The notes below the pieces were generated by a model. The model did no database searches. It worked only from the letters and a program-made list of their open reading frames with translations, and was not told where the DNA came from. Below, piece by piece: positions 49,921-60,129 of a DNA stretch of 64,000 nt. How positions within the stretch are numbered: the stretch's first letter is position 1; every line of letters begins with the position of its first letter. The stretch is from Antedon mediterranea (Eukaryota > Echinodermata > Crinoidea > Comatulida > Antedonidae). The stretch covers positions 6,427,001-6,491,000 of the forward strand of contig NC_092680.1 in the NCBI RefSeq assembly GCF_964355755.1, in the 5' to 3' direction. Both the position numbers and the translations under genes were made by a program.

Positions 49921-52574
49921 AACTACTGTGCAGTGTAACAGATATTAAATTTCTTTAAATTGTGACATTTATTAAATGCTATTGGCTAATTCAGCGGCCT
50001 TTAAGGCGTAGTGGCTAATTTAGAATGAAGATCTTAATCTGGTACGCGGGGGTATATACCGCATTAGAATGACTTAGTTAGTCCAGGCTGTCCCTGATTA
50101 CCCCTGATTACCGAAGTCCTTCTCCGGGATAACATAACGTATACAACTATAGATCCTTCCACACAATTTTGTTTCGCATTATATTGAAAAAATCGGCATA
50201 CAATCTCCAGCAACGTTAACTACTGAATGGGTCATTGATTATGAGAGTTGGAAGAGGGAAATTAATTTTATTAAATTATTAGTTATTAATTTCACTCTTC
50301 CCTGGTTTTACTAACGTTGATTGTCAATGAAGGTTGTATGGTTCTTTTAGAAAAAAAGTACTGGTACTAAACAACCTCATAATTTGCTTCAAAATAGAAA
50401 TGATCAATAGTGTGGGACTATTTTGGCCATAATTGATATATAATTTTTTTTTTTATTACACCTTATTTATAGAGGGTGACCATAAACAATCATGAGGCCC
50501 TCTTGATAAGTTACAGTGGCTGTGTATATACTAGTACACCGTGGAAACCACCTACTCATCTCGAAAGATGTACTAGTTTCTGTATAATTATGGAAAATGT
50601 TAACATAATTGTACAATAAACTTCCGTAATTATTAGTTTACGTCTCAAAATGAGTGGTTATTGACTAAGGTAAATGAACTTGTATATTGTTTGTTATTAG
50701 ATCACGAGATTACAATCATAAATCATAATCTAAAGGCTGTATTAAATTTATAATAATAACACCCTACCACTTAACAGCTTGCTATTCCCACTTAGGCCTC
50801 CACGTTAGTTTGTACTGTATGCATTTACAAAATAGATTAAAAGTATTAATTTTAAAATGGTAAACGTAAAGCAATATTGATATTTTATTTTTCAATTGTA
50901 TATGTTGTAAATAATGTTCCAGGTAACACGTGCTAATAAATAAATTATTGAACTCAAAACGTTCTATTTATGTAGAAATTATTTATATTCATGTATGTTT
51001 ATTTATGTTCTATCTCTGCAGATCGTAAATTCAATGATTTTCGTAGACTAATGTATTGTCAGACAAAAATGGGATGTATATTGATGAAAAACTAAGGTAA
51101 GTTGTTATCGCTTAAAGTATTCTAGTAGGTATACATGTGCAGATTTGCTCTCTGTGAGGAGTGACCATACAGTAATGCTGATTTACTGTGAAGTATAAGA
51201 CGACTCTTTCAGTAACGATTCAATAACAAGTTAAAATATTTTTATGAGTGTTTTGTAAACCTTTAACTTGTATATCCCTATGTATAATTATACTGTAGAG
51301 TACACGTACGTTTCCCAAACGCGTTTCGAGACTTCTGTTGGTCTGACGTCATCTAGGTGCCTTTAGGGCAATGTGCACTGCAACGGAGCATCCCCTTTTT
51401 TTACGGGCCTGGAGAATGCCTAAACAGTTGTAAAGCTCTGTTTGTTCGTGATTGCCCTATTCCTTTTCATATTTATATTATCATTTGATAAGGTGTTAAG
51501 TAACACATTGTGGTTTGGAATAAAGTGAAGTGAAAACTTCAGCTAAGTAAGTAATATGCAGCTGTATGCTATTTTTAGAATCATGTAATGAATACCCATC
51601 AGGCTCCATAGGGCTTAGGTAGTATTTGTTGACGTGTTAATGTAATTCATTTATTGATTTTATTTTGTGAGGCAATGCCCTATAAATGCATATCATAAAA
51701 CTCATCCTCTATGACTATCTTTATTGATACAAATATAGTATTACAAATTGATTTCGAAGATGAATAATCTTTCTAGGCATATTTTATTGATTTACTGTTT
51801 ATGACGTCAGAGCTTGGTTAAAGTTGTTTGCATACTGCTTTCTTTTGAAAAGACGATAAACCTGCTTTATTTAATAGTTTCAATATTTCTTATATTTTAT
51901 CACACATTGTACGATATCAGAATCAATTGACCTATATTTTCATGAGATATTTTATATCTTATTATATTCCAAGTTATTTGACATTTTAGAATATTCAGTA
52001 AATCGTAGAAAATACACGTATTGTTTTTAGAAATGGAGTTATATATGATCTATATACTGCAAATCATAGCAGAAAAAAAATAGATACATTAGAAATGAAT
52101 TATAATTGAAATTTTCATTCGTAATTATTAGAAACCTCAAAGGGAATACTATAAAGTCATGTGAGAATTGAAAGAGGCATATTTGATCTAATTCCCTTTA
52201 AATTTCTGAAAATACTAAATATATATAGAACATTAGGTTTGGTAAATTATTTTACAATTTTAGGCCCTGTCCTTTAAAGTCACTGAAAGCAAATTGAGTA
52301 AATAAATAGAACGTGTCGAGTGCGATTTGTATCGAAATGTCTCTAGAGGTCGCTATCATGATTACGGGTAAATAACCAGCAACCTGCATTCTTTTAACTG
52401 TGTTTACAGAACCATTATTATTTTTTTACTTTACTTGAAATTTTCGAAATATGTGGTGTATCATTCCTTGAATCACCGATCCTAACCAAAAGCAGCGTAA
52501 ACATCAACTCCAGAGTAGTAGTGCCTGGTAGTAGTATAAAAGATAGCTCCTAAATTATCTATTATTTATTATTA
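49921..52574. other. Unassigned stretch with one LINE tail
   Basis: Contains the LINE tail 50447-50530 and CCAGGGAAGAGTGA in complement near 50286. No exon recognised. Confidence 0.4.
50447..50530 (-). mobile_element. LINE 3' tail
   Basis: On the minus strand: gagggcctcatgattg, ggtcaccctctataaataagg, tgtaataaaaaaa. Clearly related to the tail at 59727-59830 (gggcc, ttgattgt, ggttaccatct, gataaggtttaata). The 3' UTR of a LINE, no coding part. Confidence 0.6.
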
Positions 52575-52740
52575 AATAAACCATCATCATCATTATCATT
52601 ATCATCAGCCATTGTCAGTCCACTGCTGGACGAAAGCCTCATCATGTTTCTGTCATAGTGAACGATCTCTAGCTACTGCACTGTACCCTAATACTTGTCT
52701 ATTTCATCTCGACAGCTCCCATCCATGGATTTCCATGATT
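52575..52740 (-). pseudogene. RTE-like LINE C-terminus and 3' end, decayed
   Basis: On the minus strand a frame reads VARDRSL, a TGA where Trp is expected, QKHDEAFVQQWTDNG and a stop. It then passes into ctgatgataatgataatgatgatgatgg (a GAT-rich simple repeat). The DR..W..H.EA.VQQW ending followed at once by a (GAT)n tail is a hallmark of RTE-type LINEs. Other stops upstream show decay. Confidence 0.65.
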
Positions 52741-54166
52741 AATATAAATACAACATTAATAATGACCAACTTATTTTTCGCCAGCGGTAAAGCAGAAAGC
52801 AGTTGTCAAGACTGATATTTAAATAATAAACAACACTGTTATCAATTGTAAATCAGTGTTATTTAATCTGATAAATAAGACAAGATATTACAAAAATAAC
52901 AGAAATATTATTTTTATTTTTAAAGTCCCTTTCATTATGTCCAATAACTTCCAATTGAACATGTTTATCCTTTGGTAACATTTTAATCTAACGAAGAAAT
53001 AAGCACTATATTTTTCAATTGTATTTTTACACAAATAATTATTAAACATGACATTAGAACAATGGAGCATTGTGATAACGTTCATAATGTGCTTTTTTTC
53101 AATTAAGTTAAGCCTTGCTTTATTCTGAATGTTAATGGCCTAAATAGTCGTCAAAATTCTCTACTCTATATCGCTTCTTTCAATCTACCTGTTAAAATCC
53201 ATTTGATGGTATTGCTTCTAAATCTAAAAATGAAAATAAATATATTGACGTAATTTATTTACGTTACGTTGGCATACATACGCTAAGAAAAAACATGATT
53301 ATATTGATTAAAAGTTTTCGTATCTGTACTCACATGACACGATATCAATACGTTTATATACAATAACAAATTGATTATAATAACACAATATACAATCATT
53401 TAAATAATTATTTGGTGAAATAAAAACGAAAGTAAGACCGTTTCCCAATCTTCCATTTTTCTATTTCTGTTCCTGAGTAAAATACACCTCTTCCCACACA
53501 TCTCCACACATTTATTACAAATTCTTTTTTAGGCATAGGCCTATACTTTAATATTTACATAACATACAATTTAGATGCTATTCACAATCACAGAGATTAT
53601 TTTTAATATTCTGTTTTATCTTGTTTCAATCGGCCTACATAGATCAGGCTAATAATATCATACCATCGATAGTAACTACCAAACATTGTAAATTCATAAA
53701 CCTTAAGCGTAAAGTTCAATAGACTCCTAGGGACACCTTCGGGGCCTAGAAACGTCCCCTTAATAGAGGTATCGCCATAGCGTAGAAACATATAATTGCT
53801 CTTTTATTTCACACGGAGCCTGTGTATTTGAAAGTGGTCCTCTGGATAGAAGTGTTCCAAATGTTCTACTATATAAAAGTTCACTTTTTCCTGATTCTAT
53901 TAATGTCGACAATCTGGTGTGTGTCAACAAATGGGATGTAACTTTCTTTTATCAAACCAACATTTTACAAAAAATGACATGAACATATTCATATTCTTTC
54001 TTAAAATCATACTTGTAGTAAAACACTGAATTGTGTTTTTTTTTAAACTGCAATAAAATTCATACCTAAACCAGGGAAGGGTAGTGTAATTTGAATCTTC
54101 TCTGACTTAACTATAAAATTTATTACAGACAAGAAGCATTGCAGTATGAGGGCGCTGTTTGCTATG

Positions 54167-55019
54167 TTTGTCCAGAGCCATAATAAAGAGTTACGACATT
54201 GAAAATTAGAAGCCATTTTTGTGTCAAAGAATTTGCACGCTGAGGGCGCGCGCGTCTCTTTTGTATAGCGTTTTCCTATAGTTCATGCACTATTTTTAGA
54301 TTTTGTTGTCTATGAAATAACGCTTAGATTCCATTTTTAATTTAGTAATTAATTTTATTAATGGTATTGATTTGTTAAAATATATATATATTTTTTATAA
54401 TAACAAAAAAATAAATGCTAGGGCCTACATGGAAGTTAGGATACATCAAAGAATGAACCAATACAAAAAAACAAACAAATTCACCTCTCTTTTTATGCAG
54501 TATATGGCTTTCTGTGTGTTTTTTACACAAACTGCGCCGCCAACGTTATTACCATTCAGAGACTCGTTCATCATTTCATTTGTAATAATTTGCCTTTATT
54601 ATTTAAATATTGTTCATACCCTTTTCAGTATATTAACAAATATATCCACGACACTTTATTATTTTATTTAGTCATCAAAGCATGCATTATGAATTGAAAA
54701 TATTACATAATTGTTATTAATAGGACGTAGTTATGGGATGTTTTGTTCCAAAATTAATCAATCGAACGTTATAATGTACTAGCGCACGCGCGCGCAATAT
54801 TCTTTGGCGCAAGTACTTCTGTACGCTGTGCACATCGATATTTCATCGTAAAATGTGCAATTACATTTTTTTTAATACAAGAAAAAGTTTAAAGTATTTT
54901 GTTGCTCCTATACTTTACATGCATTAATGGAGACAACTTTGACCCATTTTGATCTGCATATCACGTGACTATAATCCAATGTCGTAACTCTTTATATATA
55001 TATGGCTCTGTGTTTGTCT
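54167..55019. mobile_element. ~850-bp element with inverted ends
   Basis: Left tttgtccagagccataataaagagttacgacattg is mirrored at the right by caatgtcgtaactcttt...tatggctctgtgtttgtc. GC-alternating stretches (gcgcgcgcg near 54247, cgcgcgcgc near 54786) lie at similar distances inside. The plus-strand open frame at 54372-54671 is AT-driven and resembles no family. Confidence 0.7.
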
Positions 55020-55038
55020 AAATAACCACCACGTACAA

Positions 55039-55075
55039 TCATGGAGTAATAATAATTATTATTATTACTCCATGA
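55039..55075. repeat. Perfect 37-bp palindrome
   Basis: tcatggagtaataataat, one central T, then the exact complement. The arm core CATGGAG also forms a hairpin at 86-116 (catggaggaaaa...ttttcctccatg). Confidence 0.9.
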
Positions 55076-55997
55076 TACAATAGGCCAAATTATACATGTA
55101 TGGTCTTTTTATGGTAAGGCACTTGACTGTTATTTAGTCGTACAGCATTTTCTATGCACAATCAATTTCAAATGTTAATGAACACATTCTTTTCTATTCT
55201 AGTTCGTCCGACAGAGGGCGTCCCATGTTAAAGAGCATTTTTATAGATATGGATTATCACATTTCGTTTACGTTTTGTATTTTTAAAAAAAGTAAAAATG
55301 TATAACACACCAAAATGCAGGTAAACAGTGTGCAATGTTGAATTACGTGATGATCATCGCAATTAATTTCAACTCAATTGCAACGGAACGTGTAATAATT
55401 CAATATTAAATCTATTTAAAAAAAGTTTTTGGAATCATGGAATACTCCTCATTCGACCGGGTTATCATAGTTTCTGTCATTCTACTTATCCAAACTTAAA
55501 CTATGATGCAATTCAGATTTTCGGTTACATGTTATCGGAACTGTCTTCCCCTTTCTCTTCTCTTTGGGAAAGTGTGTCTTTCTTGTCTTGAATTATAGTG
55601 CTATTAGTCGACATTTTGATTATTGAAAATTCTTAGTCTTTGTTTCTGTGGTTAGCTTTATTTTATTCCAATAAGACTATTCTGTGAAACTTTCTGTAAC
55701 AGATATTTGTGTCTGAGCTCGGCGTCTTCAGTATGAATATATCAATTAAACATGAATGCTGCTTGAACGGAACCATCTATTATACAAATTTTGTATAATG
55801 TGTACAGCCAGATATTGATTTATTATACATGCCAACCTATATAGAATAATGTATCTTAATAAACTCTTAAATATTTTATTTTATACACTTAGAACTAGGC
55901 TTGTAAATGATTACAAACGTTAATCATGATTGTATTGTTTTATGTATTTACAAAGTGCAAATTATTTACATAAATGAGATTCAATTACTAACTGTAT

Positions 55998-56602
55998 TTA
56001 ATTCAAGCAAGAATTTCCATCCGTAGACATAGCCAATTTTGAAAATCGTGTTTCCGTGATCATGACTGGTGATTCCTTCTCTCTTGTCGTTCGGCTGAAG
56101 CACACACCACGAAAAATGTTGTCGAAATGTTTCTTAAAACTTGTAGTAGTAAACGCGTATACAAATGGATTCATACTGCTGTTTGCGTATGCCAGACATA
56201 AGAAAGTGATGTACACGTATTGAAATGTGTGGGTATCCCATACACTTGCGGTGGGGAAAAAACTCAAACCGAGAATAATACAATGTAGAGGAAGCCAACT
56301 TAAAGCAAATAATATAACAACAATCAGAACCATTTTGGTTATTTTCCTCTTTCGCTGTGATGCTCTTAGTTGTGCTTGTGCGCTTTCGGTTCCCATTGAT
56401 GTTCTCTTCCAAACTTGCATTAAAATTTTGACATAACATATGCTGATGATAAGAAGAGGAATTGCATACATTGACATAAAGGAGAAGATGGTAAATATCT
56501 TGTCACGGTCTGAATTTCCAAAATCTCTATAACAAGTTGTCGAATTTTCATCATGTATTACATTTGTGTTTATCGCAACAGGTATATGAATCATAAATGA
56601 CA
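55998..56602 (-). other. GPCR terminal coding exon: TM4 end to C-terminus
   Basis: 605-bp last coding exon. The polypyrimidine-rich acceptor (ttctttttttcag) completes a Val codon with the previous exon. It encodes the end of TM4, ECL2 with the disulfide Cys and an NST sequon, TM5, a basic ICL3 (SQRKRKITK), TM6 with SWLP in place of the usual CWxP, TM7 with NSSMNPFVYAF, and about 45 residues of cytoplasmic tail ending at TAA. Possible AATAAA polyadenylation signals on this strand lie at 55875-55880 and 55819-55824. Confidence 0.9.
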
Positions 56603-57947
56603 CTGAAAAAAAAGAAATAATTGCATTATTTAATAGTTTACTCTCTTTAATCTCCAACAAATTTATTGTCATTCCTAGTTTTTGTTTCTCTTTGTGGCGT
56701 GAACACCACTTCTATTCTCGCGTCATATCTTAATCACATCATATTCATATTATTTCTCAATTTTATCTCGTTTTACTATTTTCTAACGTTTCTCCCATTT
56801 ATACAGTTGGATATAAAAATTCATCTGTAGTTTTTAAATTGTCAATATTACCTCCTTTCTCAGTATTTTTTTCTTATAATCATTACATACACTTATAATA
56901 ATTCCTAGTTACATAATTTAAAAAATAAAAACAATGGGCTTATAATAATAAAAATACATTAACTTTTTTTATAATCATTTAACACAATAATGAATAAATG
57001 CTTTGACGAACCTGCCCATATTCCAAGACTAATAAGTATGGCACGCCGAATCGTTCTCGTATTTCTAGCATTTACAGCGTGAACTATCAAGTGATACCGA
57101 TCGATTGTCATAGCCGTCAAAAAACAACACGTGGCCTGAATTGTTACCTATGGAAACAAAAGTGTATGATAGAAGAAAACTTCGGTTTTGTTTGTCGATG
57201 TTTCTCTTAAAAAGATTGGGACTCGTTTAACCTACCACACTAGTAGTAGTATTCCTTTGTAGAGAAGTTGATAACATCTGATATCAAAACCCTCATAACA
57301 TCCAAAATAAAGCTTGGTTCCCACTAGGGCGTAACTCAAGAACGTAAGTGCAACGCAAGCAAGTTAACAAATGAAAGCGAAAATCGAGTAATCCATCGCT
57401 TGTGATTGGTTAAATCACTTACGTCGTGCTTACGTCGTTGCTTTAGGTCCTAGTGGGAACCAAGCTTTACAAGGAACTACGATTACTACAAGACTACATG
57501 CATAAACATGTTTGCCTTATTTTAATTGGTTAGAATTGGGTGTTTGAATATTGTTAAAATGTTTTTCTTTTCAAATCGTACCTGACTATGAATGGTTTCT
57601 TTTCCCAATGCTGTTTCCAACAGCCGTGGAGAAATGTTTGTCTGCAATATTGTTTAAGTGAGGGGCGGTGGGATGGAGCGGTTTATCAATAATTAAATAA
57701 AGACATATTTTCAGGTAATATACAGTAATTATGTAATTTGAAACAAAACGTACAAACTGCATATAACCAATAAATTTGCAGAGAAAGTGTCCTAACTTCC
57801 AGTCTTCCGTCGTAATTGAAACGGCCGTCGTAGCTGCACATGTCACTAAGAAAGCGATGTCATCGACTGCTAGGTTCGCAATGTAGAAGTTTGTGACGGA
57901 TCTCATATCATTGTTGGCTATAATTATGTATATCACCAAAGCATTAC
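55998..57947 (-). CDS. Kisspeptin/galanin-like neuropeptide GPCR, three visible exons, TM1 exon missing
   Basis: Seven-transmembrane rhodopsin-family receptor at the plasma membrane, expected to bind an amidated neuropeptide and signal through G proteins. Exons are 57947-57754, 57147-57012 and 56602-55998. The introns (606 and 409 bp) begin GT and end AG. The phases agree: phase 0 between the first pair, phase 1 between the second. Visible motifs in order are GNALV (end of TM1), VTNFYIANLAVDD (TM2), a Trp and LCKF (ECL1/TM3 Cys), IDRY, an ECL2 Cys in TTCYRD preceded by an NST glycosylation site, SWLP in TM6 and NPFVY in TM7, followed by a basic C-terminal tail. The TM2 string and the TM3 residues match kisspeptin receptors better than galanin or allatostatin-A receptors as I know these families. 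The first exon starts in phase 1 after a tttgtttacag acceptor, so the start codon lies upstream. Exact ligand class is inference. Confidence 0.88.
57012..57147 (-). other. GPCR exon: TM3, DRY motif, ICL2, start of TM4
   Basis: 136-bp exon, too short to appear as a long ORF. The acceptor is ttccatag and the donor is gttcgt. It encodes VTIQATC, then TAMTIDRYH (the DRY motif, with the preceding residues typical of kisspeptin/galanin receptors), ICL2 and the first half of TM4 ending in GIWA. One base of the last codon is left for the next exon (phase 1). Joined after the TTT codon of the previous exon, the frame stays open and the TM3 alignment has no gap, which strongly supports the splice model. 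Confidence 0.88.
57308..57479. mobile_element. GGTTCCCACTAG-family TIR element inside the GPCR intron
   Basis: Ends taaagcttggttcccactag and ctagtgggaaccaagcttta are perfect 20-bp inverted repeats, with further pairing inward (gcgtaac, aacgtaagtgcaacgc against gtcgtgcttacgtcg). It lies in the 606-bp intron between exons 57754-57947 and 57012-57147, so more than a quarter of that intron is transposon. Confidence 0.9.
57754..57947 (-). other. GPCR exon: end of TM1 to start of TM3
   Basis: 194-bp internal exon. The acceptor is tttgtttacag just before base 57947, and the donor is gtacgt starting at 57753 after the codons YMQF. Two bases of a split Gly codon start the exon (phase 1). It encodes the GN of TM1, all of TM2 with the LAVDD motif, ECL1 with its conserved Trp, and the first turn of TM3 with the disulfide Cys. 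The in-frame ATG 10 bases upstream of the exon lies in the intron and is not the true start. Confidence 0.88.
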
Positions 57948-58174
57948 CTGTAAACAAATTAAGTGAGATTCATTAATATAGAACTCCAACCGAATTATCA
58001 ATGAGTTCCACTCATTGAATACATAGCATCAATATTATGCACCGTTCTATACAAACAAGTCACCAAAAACACTCCGAATTGAAGAAAATATAACGCTTAC
58101 AATGGTATTATCGTATTTTAAATAAATGAAATGACTTTATAACATCAGTGTTAGTGAAGAACAACACTATTTAC

Positions 58175-58259
58175 CCACCCTACCGTATAGAAAAAAAACA
58201 TTAATCAGACCGATCTTTCGCTTTATCAACAAAATTGTCGTTTTGTAATTTGAAAACAT
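58175..58259 (-). other. Weak candidate for the missing 5' coding exon of the GPCR
   Basis: An ATG at 58259 opens 28 codons plus one base and ends at a plausible donor (gtaaat). The left-over G would complete the split Gly codon of the exon at 57947. The last residues (YGRVG) align with the G-x-V-G before the conserved Asn of TM1, and the length (85 bp) is close to the 88-bp first exon at 39651-39738. Against it, the presumed TM1 contains a KRK cluster and an Arg, which is poor for a membrane helix. It may be chance. Confidence 0.2.
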
Positions 58260-59726
58260 GCTCGCAACTTACTGTCCTGAATCGCAAGCGGATTAGTATT
58301 AAACCAAACGATAAAAATACGCGCCATACTCTACAACAATCCATTAATATATCTGACCAAACGGAAATAATTTTAATTTAGTCTCCTTAACTAAACTACA
58401 TTTCATCAAATACCTTTTAAGTCATTAATCCGAATACTGTTGAATTAAACAGAACAGGTCACTTTGTGAGGAGAGCGCAAATCATGAATACGTCGCTGTA
58501 GGCTGGAAATGACGAACGATAGGATATATATTGCGAAAACACCCGGGCAATGACATGCGGCGGAAATTAATGCATGAAGTAATAAACAAGAATTGAATTG
58601 TGTGCAAAATACGATTGAAAAAGAAGTAGTTGAAGGAAGAGAACATTCCATTACAAACCTTTCAGCAAATCCGTTTATCATGTAAAGTATAGCCATGTGT
58701 CTCAGATGCAACAATAATAGCTAACCTTACTCCATCAATTTGAATTTTTTAAATATACATCGTAATTCATGAGTTCGGCTTGGTGTTTATAATTATACTT
58801 TATACTATACTTTGTATTTCAGATAAAACGAACAACTTATTTAAGTGCAATTGTTTCTTTCCTTTTTACTAAAAGGTGAGCATATGTCTATATATGTATT
58901 TTTGTTTAGCATCTTGTACAGTAAGTAACATAATAATTTAAATGTATACGAAAATGTAGCGTTGTTACTATAAGCTCGTTATGTCTACCGCCCTCTGTAG
59001 TTTTATTGAAGTTTTAATTGGTCATTTGCATAATTTCTTTAAGGAAACTCTTTCATGGTTCTTCAGAGTTAATTCAATAAACCCTTTTATTGACTTACTA
59101 CAAATTAGTAACATTAAGCTATAGATGTTTTACCTAAAGTAATGACCCAACATGTTCATGTTTAATCAATAATACAATTCCCTTTTTAAATATTTTCTTT
59201 TTTGTTCGAGAGTTTTTAACTAAGTTGAAAATGTCAAGGCTACTGACAGTGAAAAATAAACTGAATGTTAGACGAAAAACAACTCGAGCGGTTTCGGAAA
59301 TATCGTTAAAAGATGTAGCCAAAATAAAGGACTGTAAAGAAGTGTATTTTTATAGAAATATAAAATAGTAATAAAAATGTTATTATTGCATCCGACTGTG
59401 AATTCAATAATCTTCAGTTCAATTAGTCGCATTGCATTAATACAACTAAATGATTGTTCTTTAAAATGCATAGGCCTACAGCTAAAATTAATGTTTCAAT
59501 GAAAATCGTTTCAAGTATAATATATGAGTAATTTATCTATAACATCACATTTCTAATTTCTAACTTATCAATCATGGATTTACACTTTAAAACATTAACA
59601 ATCACTACACGATCTTTCTTGAATAATCAATAACCGGTATATTTTCATGCATACGGCTCAGGGTTTTCTTTTATTGAAACGAAAAGCTAAAAAAAATGGG
59701 ACAATGAAGTGATCAAAATGATGCTT

Positions 59727-59830
59727 TTTTATTTATTTATTTTTGTATTAAACCTTATCTAAAGATGGTAACCCTAATCAGCATATGCTGACAATCAAGG
59801 GGCCCTTCTTATGATGATGACCATTCTTCA
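59727..59830 (-). mobile_element. LINE 3' tail
   Basis: On the minus strand: gaaggggccccttgattgtcagcatatgctgattagggttacc, gataaggtttaatac and an (AAATA)n tail. Homologous to the tail at 50447-50530. Confidence 0.6.
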
Positions 59831-60094
59831 TAATGTCATAAAATATACAATGACATTACTAATATAGCATTAATTACTTTATAATGCTTTAATTTAAACA
59901 AAATGTATAAGATTTCTAGAGTTACAGATTTGTTTTCTCTTTTGGTTGTTCTCTAAAAAAACACTGAGATATTTTCCAGTATTAGGCCTAACCTGTCTCG
60001 GCTGTTTGGGTGTAAGTAAAATAGCCTACGATAAAAATGTGTGTACATGTCTGGAAACGATTAATGTTATGGAAAACACCTGAAACAAAAATGC

Positions 60095-60129
60095 GCCACC
60101 AACCTCTAAATACACTTGGTGGCGCACTA
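60095..60129. repeat. Short hairpin tgcgccaccaa...ttggtggcgca
   Basis: Perfect 11-bp arms with a 13-base loop. Function unknown. Confidence 0.7.

Noticed and set aside
54372-54671. Plus-strand 99-codon hydrophobic frame
   Set aside because: AT-rich low-complexity composition inside an inverted-end element; no recognisable domain.
57948-57957. ATG ten bases upstream of the TM1/TM2 exon as the receptor start
   Set aside because: It lies in the polypyrimidine/AG acceptor region and would leave TM1 without most of its helix.
58445-58714. Minus-strand 89-codon hydrophobic frame as receptor N-terminus
   Set aside because: No donor in the required phase and no GxVG pattern near its end.
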